A DNA stretch of 5,304 nucleotides from JAZKFT01 sp043760535 (GTDB taxonomy: Bacteria; Bacteroidota; Bacteroidia; Chitinophagales; Chitinophagaceae), in the NCBI GenBank assembly GCA_043760535.1, contig JAYUOV010000111.1:1-5304 (forward strand), written 5' to 3'. This document shows positions 1-5,304 of this stretch, one piece after another. A program made the translations under genes and the position numbers. Below the pieces are notes generated by a model, which ran no database searches, was not told the DNA's origin, and saw only the letters and a list, made by a program, of their open reading frames with translations. Within the stretch, counting starts at the first letter, position 1; each line of letters opens with the position of its first letter.

Positions 1-2
1 TA

Positions 3-86
3 GCTACTGCAAAAAAACAAGGAATCCCCATCATGCAAGCACTCGCAGATGCCATTCAAGGACGCCCTTTTGTAATGTCGGCCTGA
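3..86 (+). CDS. C-terminal end of an unidentified protein (partial, 5' end outside window)
   Basis: The frame beginning at base 3 reads 27 residues, starting ATAKKQGIPIMQ and ending GRPFVMSA, before TGA at 84-86. Its balanced composition, with an amphipathic helix-like stretch (QALADAIQG), looks like genuine coding sequence. The frame used by the downstream receptor gives an S/T/R/H/C-rich string over the same bases, typical of an out-of-frame shadow. I do not recognise the family and assign no function. The stop falls where receptor-like coding begins in another frame, with no intergenic space. This may be the tail of an unrelated upstream gene joined to a truncated receptor, or the same gene read across a frameshift. 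An 84-base fragment is weak evidence, so confidence is modest. Confidence 0.4.
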   Translation, partial: ATAKKQGIPIMQALADAIQGRPFVMSA

Positions 87-139
87 ATAGTTACGAAATA
101 ATTATTGAACTGATTGCAAACAATACGCAACTGCAAACG

Positions 140-2314
140 GTGGAAGTGATTGGCCGTACTGCAAAAAAATACAACAGCGATTATTCTTTTAGCGCTACCC
201 GTACAGCTATTTTAAATAGTGAACTTCCGCAATCCATCGGTACGGTTACTAAAGAATTGATAACCGACAGGCAGGCATTTCAATTGGCCGATGCGGTTAA
301 GATTGTGCCGGGTGTAGTGCCTTCAAGTTTTTATAATCAATATGCCATTCGTGGTATCAGCCAAAATGAAGAAGGACAGATTGTGAATGGTTTGCGTACA
401 AGGCAATACTATTTTTTACAACCGCTTACCAGTAACATTGAACGGATAGAAGTTGTTAAAGGTGCAGCCAGTGCCACCTTCGCTAGTGTAGACCCCGGCG
501 GCAGCATTAATTTGGTTACTAAAAAGCCTTTGGCGGTTGATAGAAAAGAAATCAGTTTAAGTGCAGGAAGCTTTAGTACCATTAGAGGTACGCTGGATTT
601 TACTGGGCCATTAAACAAAGAAAAAACCTTGTTGTATCGTTTAAATGGTGCATATCAAGAAGCTAAAAGTTACCGGGATTTAGTACGTAATAATTCATTT
701 TTACTTTCTCCATCCATTTCTTATATACCTAATAACAAAACATCGGTAAATGTAGAAATGATAATGAGTAACATGAATGGGAATTTGGATAGAGGCCAAC
801 CCATTTTTGGTGCCGTTGCAGGTGCTACCAATTTAAACAGTACACCCATAAGTTTAAACTTAGGAGCTGGGAATGATTTTTTTAGGTCGAAAGAATTTAG
901 CATCACCAGCAGTTTAAGCCACAAGTTTAATAATGCCATTAGTTTTAATGCGGCTTACATGAAACAAACCTGGCAGGAAGATTTGCAGGAACATCGTACT
1001 ACCAATGCCTTTGCTGTAGATACTACTAACACTCCTGTTACTTCGTTAGCAGGCATGCAGTTTGTACAGCGCAAGCAAAACTGGAATATTGATAACCTGA
1101 ATGCTTATTTTAATTTTGATTTTAATACAGGTAAGGTAAAACATCAATTACTGGTAGGTTACGATTTAAGTAGTTGGGAAAAATTTAAAGGAGGTGGGCA
1201 AAATGCTGCCAGAGGTTTTTTATTAAACAACGGATCTGTAGCCGGCAGTTTTGTAAGAGCAAATGCTAGCAACTATCAATTAGTAAATGTAGGTGGAAGA
1301 ATCTTACCAAGGCCAAACGTTAATTATTTTGATTTAGCCAATCCTTCATATACTATTCGTAATGTAAATGATTATACAATGAACAGTAGAGTGGCTATTC
1401 CATCGGCCTTAACCACCACACATGCCATTTACATTCAGGAGCAACTTCGCTGGAATAAATTTATTTTACTAGTTGGATTAAGGCACGACTGGTTTAAAGA
1501 TATTACCAACTACGAAGCACCGAACGAATTAAGTTTTACCAATAAAAGATTATTGCCCCGTATTGGATTAACCTATGCCGTTACTAAAAATATAAATGTG
1601 TATGCAACTTATCTGGAGGGTTATCAGCCGCAGAGTAATACCGTAACATTAATGCCTAATACAGGCAGTTTTTTCTGGACAACACAATCTGCTGCAAGGT
1701 TTAAACCGTTAATAAGCGATTTAAAAGAACTGGGTGCCAAAGCAACTTTGCTAAAAGGAAAAATTAGTGTGAATGCAGCAGTGTATGAAATTAATCAGCA
1801 GAATTTGTTATTAAATGCAAACCTGCCAACCTTCCCCGATTCGTTAGTTACCCGTGGTGCGGAAAGAAGCAAAGGCTTTGAAATTGATGTAGCAGGTTAC
1901 CTAATGCCCAACTGGCAAATAAACGCCTCGTACAGTTATATTGATGCAACTATTGTTGAGGATAACGACCCAGCTTTAAAAGGTGCCAGAAAACAAAACA
2001 CACCCTACAACAGTGCCAATCTTTGGACCCGATACAATTTTGCCACGGGCAGTAAATTAAAAGATATTGGTATTGGACTGGGCTTACAGCACAATGGCGA
2101 CCGCATCCCATGGTTTAACCGTGCTTTTAAAACACCGGCCTATACATTAATGGATATGGCTTTTTACTACACACCTGGTAAAAGCAATATGCAACTGGCC
2201 TTAAACGTAAACAACGTTTTTAATAAAACATATTGGATTGGGGCACAAAATTATTTACGCCTTTTTCCTGGTGCACCACGTAATGTAATGTTGACAGCAA
2301 CTTATAGATTTTAA
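140..2314 (+). CDS. TonB-dependent siderophore-type outer-membrane receptor, N-terminus missing
   Basis: This is an outer-membrane TonB-dependent receptor, most like the ferric-siderophore (FhuA-type) class; the ligand cannot be told from sequence. Numbered from GTG 140 (724 aa), a TonB-box-like TVEVIGR segment sits at the start. The plug covers about residues 25-130, with PQSIGTVTKELI near 30, a YAIRGISQNEEG segment near 68-79, and the family-typical IERIEVVKGAASATF followed by DPGGSINLVTKKP (100-130). The rest is a 22-strand-type barrel rich in alternating aromatic strands, ending TATYRF with the usual C-terminal aromatic residue. GTG 140 is only the first available start. Receptor-like coding continues upstream in the same frame to about base 86 (NSYEIIIELIANNTQLQ), resembling the last strand of a carboxypeptidase-regulatory-like domain. 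No signal peptide or complete N-terminal domain is present, so as written the product could not be exported. The barrel itself has no internal stop or frameshift. Family assignment is secure; the start is not. Confidence 0.93.
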   Translation: MEVIGRTAKKYNSDYSFSATRTAILNSELPQSIGTVTKELITDRQAFQLADAVKIVPGVVPSSFYNQYAIRGISQNEEGQIVNGLRTRQYYFLQPLTSNIERIEVVKGAASATFASVDPGGSINLVTKKPLAVDRKEISLSAGSFSTIRGTLDFTGPLNKEKTLLYRLNGAYQEAKSYRDLVRNNSFLLSPSISYIPNNKTSVNVEMIMSNMNGNLDRGQPIFGAVAGATNLNSTPISLNLGAGNDFFRSKEFSITSSLSHKFNNAISFNAAYMKQTWQEDLQEHRTTNAFAVDTTNTPVTSLAGMQFVQRKQNWNIDNLNAYFNFDFNTGKVKHQLLVGYDLSSWEKFKGGGQNAARGFLLNNGSVAGSFVRANASNYQLVNVGGRILPRPNVNYFDLANPSYTIRNVNDYTMNSRVAIPSALTTTHAIYIQEQLRWNKFILLVGLRHDWFKDITNYEAPNELSFTNKRLLPRIGLTYAVTKNINVYATYLEGYQPQSNTVTLMPNTGSFFWTTQSAARFKPLISDLKELGAKATLLKGKISVNAAVYEINQQNLLLNANLPTFPDSLVTRGAERSKGFEIDVAGYLMPNWQINASYSYIDATIVEDNDPALKGARKQNTPYNSANLWTRYNFATGSKLKDIGIGLGLQHNGDRIPWFNRAFKTPAYTLMDMAFYYTPGKSNMQLALNVNNVFNKTYWIGAQNYLRLFPGAPRNVMLTATYRF

Positions 2315-2358
2315 TAAATAAAAGATAGTTTTTTCATAAGCAGTAGTTGGTTTAATCA

Positions 2359-2391
2359 GGCAGGCAATACAATTGTATTGTCTGCCACTTT
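2359..2391 (+). terminator. Strong inverted repeat after the receptor gene: probable terminator, possibly an operator
   Basis: Arms GGCAGGCAATAC (2359-2370) and GTATTGTCTGCC (2375-2386) flank AATT. All pairs match except one G-T wobble, and the central 16 bases form a perfect palindrome. A short T run (2389-2392) follows. Lying 45 bases after the receptor stop and 26 bases before the permease ATG, it fits a rho-independent terminator for the receptor transcript. The T tract is short and broken, and the symmetrical core also suits a dimeric regulator. A weak Bacteroidota-type promoter (TTG at 2347-2349, then TACAATTG at 2368-2375 against TAnnTTTG) would overlap it. Terminator is the preferred reading but not a certain one. 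Confidence 0.5.
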
Positions 2392-2411
2392 TAACAGAAA
2401 CACAATTTTTT

Positions 2412-2675
2412 ATGATGAATACCATTACAAAAACAATTGTAATACATTTTGTGAAAAATATTTTTCAGCAAAAGATATTTTATTTTTTGCTGTGTGTATT
2501 TTTTGGGTTGCTGCTATATGCTGCCTTTACTGGTAACAGCTACCTCACCAAACAAAATGCCATGCAGCAGCAGTACCAGCAATTAATACGTAAAAGCTGG
2601 GAAGCTAATCCGGATAAGCATCCGCACCGCATGGCGCATTTTGGCAGTTTGCTTTACGCATTAAGCATCCGCTAA
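2412..2675 (+). CDS. 5' fragment of ABC-2 permease 1 (TM1 and start of first loop)
   Basis: As written this frame encodes 87 residues from ATG 2412 (a second ATG at 2415 is equally possible). It has a short basic N-terminus, one membrane segment (FYFLLCVFFGLLLYAAF, about 23-39), a Gln-rich stretch after it, and NPDKHPHRMAHFG at about 66-78. The last eight residues (LLYALSIR) lie past the frameshift and are not family-like. The frame is also open further upstream to TTG 2373, but that start lies inside the palindrome and would add a meaningless leader, so ATG 2412/2415 is preferred. No Shine-Dalgarno sequence is seen; the leader CACAATTTTTT is AT-rich, as is common in Bacteroidota. Alone, this fragment would not form a transporter. 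Confidence 0.7.
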   Translation: MMNTITKTIVIHFVKNIFQQKIFYFLLCVFFGLLLYAAFTGNSYLTKQNAMQQQYQQLIRKSWEANPDKHPHRMAHFGSLLYALSIR

Positions 2676-2677
2676 GT

Positions 2678-3865
2678 GTGTTTGATTATGGGTTAGATAA
2701 CTATGCAGGCAATGCTGTGTATTTAGAAGCTCATAAGCAAAATACTGTTAACTACAGCGAAGCTAGTTTTAGCACAGGTATGCTGCGTATGGGAGAGCTA
2801 AGTATTGCCATGCTGCTACAAATTATTTTGCCGCTTATTATTTTCTTTCTGGGTTTTGGCAGCATAGCGGCCGATAAAGAAAATGGTACGCTTAAAATTA
2901 TCAGCAGCCAGGGGGCAAGTAATTTGCAATTACTAACTGGCCGCACATTGGGTTTGTGGATGATAAGCAGCCTGTTTTTTATTCCTGCATTTATAGTTAC
3001 CGGTTTACTAATGGCTTTGCAAAAAAATGATTTTGCCAATGCAGAAACATTACTCCGTTTTGTATTCACCTCTCTGCTCTATGTTATTTTTTATTGGGTT
3101 ATTGCGGCTGTTACTGTTATTATTTCGGCAAAAAGTAATACGGCCAAAAATGCATTGATGAAGTTATTAGGTATTTGGTTGTTGATGGCTATCGTGTTAC
3201 CGAAAATTGTACAAGTAGCAAGCAACAGTATGTACCCGGCACCCAGTAAACTAGGTTTTGAAACCGCTATTGAAAAAGATATTGTAAAACAAGGTGACAG
3301 CCACAACCCTGACGACCCTTTCTTTAAAAGGATAAAAGATAGTGTACTTAAAAAATACGGGGTAAGCGCAACAGATAGTTTGCCGGTTAATATGGGTGGC
3401 ATTGTAGGTGGAGAGGGAGAAAGATTAAGTGCTGAAACGTATGTAAAGCACTACAACGATTTAACCAATTTATATCGCCAACAAAATGCAGTAAGCAAAT
3501 GGATGGGTTATATAAATCCGTTTATGATGGTAAAGCACAATTCAATGGCTATGGCTGGCAGCGATTTTGAAAGCTATATTAATTTTCAGCAACAGGCAGA
3601 GGCCTACCGCTATAGCCTGGCACAACGCATGAATGAATTGCAAACAAAATATATCAGCAATGCCAAGCCTAAAGAAGGTAATCATGGTATGCATGTGGAG
3701 AACAGTCATTTTGCAGCGTTACCTGATTTTAATTATCAATTTTTACCTCTAAGGCAAACTTTAAGCAAAGAGGTACTATCACTATTTGCACTACTTTTTT
3801 GGTTGATTGTTTCGTGGCTGGCATTGGTATATGTTTCTAAAACTTTTAAAATTATTGCAGCATAA
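2678..3865 (+). CDS. 3' fragment of ABC-2 permease 1 (bulk of the permease)
   Basis: This frame carries most of permease 1: 395 residues if counted from GTG 2678, although homologous coding already begins near 2651 (ALRIKHPLS). GTG 2678 is therefore probably an internal valine codon, not a true start. It opens with FDYGLDNYAGNAVYLEAHKQ and holds TM2-TM6 and the coupling motif AADKENGTLKIISSQ (64-78). The long hydrophilic loop (about 182-362) includes a His/Met cluster, HGMHVENSH (336-344). The C-terminal segment 365-387 is a final membrane helix followed by a short basic tail. TAA at 3863-3865 overlaps the next gene's ATG by one base. If the frameshift is real, expression would need internal initiation and would lack TM1, so function is doubtful. 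Confidence 0.85.
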   Translation: MFDYGLDNYAGNAVYLEAHKQNTVNYSEASFSTGMLRMGELSIAMLLQIILPLIIFFLGFGSIAADKENGTLKIISSQGASNLQLLTGRTLGLWMISSLFFIPAFIVTGLLMALQKNDFANAETLLRFVFTSLLYVIFYWVIAAVTVIISAKSNTAKNALMKLLGIWLLMAIVLPKIVQVASNSMYPAPSKLGFETAIEKDIVKQGDSHNPDDPFFKRIKDSVLKKYGVSATDSLPVNMGGIVGGEGERLSAETYVKHYNDLTNLYRQQNAVSKWMGYINPFMMVKHNSMAMAGSDFESYINFQQQAEAYRYSLAQRMNELQTKYISNAKPKEGNHGMHVENSHFAALPDFNYQFLPLRQTLSKEVLSLFALLFWLIVSWLALVYVSKTFKIIAA

Positions 3866-5217
3866 TGATTCCACTACTTATAAAACAATTTTTAAGAAAT
3901 AGGATTGCTACGGCTTCATTGATATTGTTATTTGCAGTAGGTATCATAAGCATCAGCATTGGCAAAAAGTTTCTGCAACAACAGCAGGCAGCCATAGCAG
4001 AAACCACACTGCACCAAAAAGAACATATTGAGCGGTTATTAAAATATGAAAACAAAGAATTTGGCCTGCTGATGTACTATTTAAAATATGCGTACATCAA
4101 CCCTGCGGAAAATTTAGCAGGGCTTGCCATTGGCCAACGGGATATTAACAGCAGCGTACAAGCCAATACCATACGGGGTTTAGAAGGGCAGAAATACGAT
4201 ACAGACATTCGCAACCCCTTTCAGTTGATGATGGGCAACTTTGATTTGAGCTTTGTTATTTTGTATTTGTTTCCCTTAGTAATTATTTCATTGTGCTATA
4301 ATCTGTATAGTGAAGAAAAAGAAAACGGCACCTGGGCTTTACTAAAAACACAAAGTAAAAGCACCGCAAAATATTTATTAAAAAAAATGGGTGTTCCGTA
4401 TTTATTTGTATTACTGGTACTAGCACTGTTATATGTTATTGCTGCTGCATGGTTGCAAATAGCTTTCATTAATTCATTTGTAAGTTTTATAATAACTAAT
4501 AGCTTGTATGTAAGCTGCTGGTTTGCTATTGCATTATTGGTAGTGTCATTTTACAAAAGCAGTGCTGTAAATGCAGTATCGCTGTTAAGCATTTGGTTGT
4601 TGCTTACTTTATTGCTGCCTGCGGCCATTAATAATTACATCACCCAAAAATATACTGTTCCAGAGTCGCTAAGCACCATGCTTAAACAGCGTGATGGGTA
4701 TCATAAAAAATGGGATATTCCTAAAGACAGTACGTTAAAAATGTTTATCACTGAATATCCGCAATACAAAAACTATAAATGGAAAGCGGAAGGGTTTGAC
4801 TGGCTTTGGTATTACGCCATGCAACACATGGGTGATGCAGATACAAAAGCAGATGCTGCTTTGTTTATGCAAAAACTACAGCAGAGAGAAGCGGTAAGCA
4901 GAAAGTTTGGTTATTGGCTGCCTACTTTATATACACTGCAATACAATACACAATTAGCAAAAACCAATCTGCAAAATCATTTGCAGTTTTTAGATAGCAG
5001 TGCTGCTTATCATGAAAGGTTAAGACTTAGCTTTTACCCCAAAATATTTACAGCAGCGCCTGTGTTAAAAGAAAACTGGGCCAGTCAGGTACCGCAATTT
5101 TTCAGTAGTAAAAACGAAACAGGCTATTTACAAAGTTTATATACTGGTTTTTTTGTTTTGTTAATTGGGGCATTGGCAGTGATGCGGTTAAAAGAAGTAA
5201 AAACTAAAAGCAATTGA
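3865..5217 (+). CDS. ABC-2/DUF3526-type transporter permease 2 (intact)
   Basis: Second inner-membrane permease subunit, 450 aa, paralogous to permease 1 and probably its heterodimer partner. Predicted layout is TM1 (about 14-32), an extracytoplasmic loop rich in Gln and charged residues to about 126, TM2 (127-147), a cytoplasmic SEEKENGTWALLKTQ segment (149-163) equivalent to ADKENGT in permease 1, TM3 (176-197), TM4 (208-230), TM5 (235-257), a large hydrophilic loop (about 258-420), and TM6 (421-440) with a basic tail. In the large loop, QQREAVSRKFGYWLPTLYTLQ corresponds in position to QQNAVSKWMGYINPFMMVK of permease 1. ATG 3865 is chosen because it shares its A with the preceding stop (TAATG), a common coupling arrangement, and gives a natural positively charged N-terminus before TM1. 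TGA at 5215-5217 is followed in frame by TAA. Export or membrane remodelling versus uptake of a substrate cannot be decided from sequence. Confidence 0.93.
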   Translation: MIPLLIKQFLRNRIATASLILLFAVGIISISIGKKFLQQQQAAIAETTLHQKEHIERLLKYENKEFGLLMYYLKYAYINPAENLAGLAIGQRDINSSVQANTIRGLEGQKYDTDIRNPFQLMMGNFDLSFVILYLFPLVIISLCYNLYSEEKENGTWALLKTQSKSTAKYLLKKMGVPYLFVLLVLALLYVIAAAWLQIAFINSFVSFIITNSLYVSCWFAIALLVVSFYKSSAVNAVSLLSIWLLLTLLLPAAINNYITQKYTVPESLSTMLKQRDGYHKKWDIPKDSTLKMFITEYPQYKNYKWKAEGFDWLWYYAMQHMGDADTKADAALFMQKLQQREAVSRKFGYWLPTLYTLQYNTQLAKTNLQNHLQFLDSSAAYHERLRLSFYPKIFTAAPVLKENWASQVPQFFSSKNETGYLQSLYTGFFVLLIGALAVMRLKEVKTKSN

Positions 5218-5304
5218 TAAATAAATTTTTATTTATTCCATTTCTGTTTTGTGTTGAAAACATTTTTGCACAAGACAGTTTACTGCGAGGCAACTTTCTG
5301 CCTT
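5214..5304 (+). CDS. N-terminus of an exported protein (partial, runs off the window)
   Basis: In the frame starting at TTG 5214, 30 residues are open to the window edge: a short basic n-region (INK), a hydrophobic core (FLFIPFLFCVENIFA) and a likely signal-peptidase I site before QDSLLRGNFLP. Many Bacteroidota exported proteins have this A-Q-D type junction. TTG is the only standard start at the right place, since the codons between it and the hydrophobic core include no ATG or GTG. It overlaps the permease 2 stop by four bases (TTGA), which suggests translational coupling in the same operon. In similar neighbourhoods a TonB-dependent receptor or another exported protein often comes next, but 30 residues do not identify the family. 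Confidence 0.6.
   Translation, partial: MINKFLFIPFLFCVENIFAQDSLLRGNFLP

Larger units (their letters stand above)
2412..3865 (+). pseudogene. ABC-2/DUF3526-type transporter permease 1, split by a one-base frameshift
   Basis: Inner-membrane permease of an ABC-2 (DUF3526-type) transporter. Two reading frames together encode one protein. The first ends in a stop at 2673-2675, while the second is open from about 2651 to 3865. Adding one T to the run at 2648-2650 joins them into HFGSFALRIKHPLSVFDYG, matching the pattern I know from this family: HPHR..AH(F/Y)G, then FD.GLD.Y.G and LEAHKQN. The restored protein would be about 484 aa. Its predicted layout is TM1 (about 22-39), a roughly 90-residue extracytoplasmic loop, TM2 (131-152), a cytoplasmic ADKENGT motif (154-160) typical of ABC-2 permeases, TM3-TM5 (182-202, 216-238, 249-269), a loop of about 180 residues, and TM6 (454-476). 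No classic X-XXY-YYZ slippery heptamer is visible, so programmed shifting is unlikely. A real mutation and a sequencing or assembly deletion cannot be told apart here. Confidence 0.85.

Noticed and set aside
2373..2411. Upstream start (TTG 2373) for the permease 1 5' fragment
   Set aside because: It lies in the middle of the palindrome and adds a leader with no family resemblance; ATG 2412/2415 precedes a normal permease N-terminus.
2433..2441. Second copy of ACAATTGTA, also found in the palindrome core, as a second operator half
   Set aside because: A nine-base match in AT-rich DNA inside coding sequence (Thr-Ile-Val codons), lacking the outer arms; likely chance.
2640..2665. Programmed -1 ribosomal frameshift in permease 1
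   Set aside because: No slippery heptamer in the correct phase and no obvious downstream pseudoknot or hairpin; a missing T is the simpler explanation.
409..3402. Minus-strand open frames of 67-105 codons inside the receptor and permeases (such as 409-618, 721-939, 2752-3069, 3091-3402)
   Set aside because: They are antisense shadows of well-supported + strand genes, with low-complexity hydrophobic products and no independent start context.
5218..5237. AT-only inverted repeat (AATAAAT/ATTTATT with a TTTT loop) after permease 2 as a terminator
   Set aside because: The stem is seven A-T pairs with no G-C and lies within the predicted start of the next coupled gene, so it is probably compositional.

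Overview
The window looks like AT-rich chromosomal DNA from a member of the Bacteroidota, probably close to the Chitinophagaceae. This rests on protein style (a TonB-dependent siderophore-type receptor, tandem ABC-2/DUF3526-type permeases), AT-rich starts with no clear Shine-Dalgarno sequence, and my memory of similar gene neighbourhoods; no search was run. All genes read on the + strand.

Layout. Positions 3-86 hold the apparent C-terminal end of an unidentified protein. It runs directly into the body of a TonB-dependent receptor gene (frame open from about 86, first possible start 140, stop 2314). The receptor has a good plug and barrel but no signal peptide or N-terminal extension, so the gene is 5'-truncated as presented. 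A 98-base spacer follows and contains a strong 28-base near-palindrome (2359-2386), a candidate terminator or operator. Next comes an ABC-2/DUF3526-type permease gene (2412-3865), split by what looks like one missing T at 2648-2650. A second, paralogous and intact permease (3865-5217) overlaps it by one base (TAATG). Finally, a third exported protein seems to start at TTG 5214, overlapping the preceding stop by four bases (TTGA), and runs out of the window after a convincing signal peptide.

How the genes may work together. The receptor would be an outer-membrane, TonB-driven importer of a ferric siderophore or similar ligand. The two permeases would form an inner-membrane ABC-2 heterodimer with large extracytoplasmic loops. 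No ATP-binding subunit is encoded in the window, so one would have to lie nearby or be supplied from elsewhere. The tight overlaps suggest that permease 1, permease 2 and the exported protein form one translationally coupled operon. Coupling of the receptor to that operon is uncertain because of the palindrome.

The main oddities are the two coding disruptions, at about 84-92 and at 2648-2650. Both require a shift in the same direction, so either real gene decay or base-deletion errors in the assembly could explain them. I see no clearly novel system, RNA gene, CRISPR array or mobile element.
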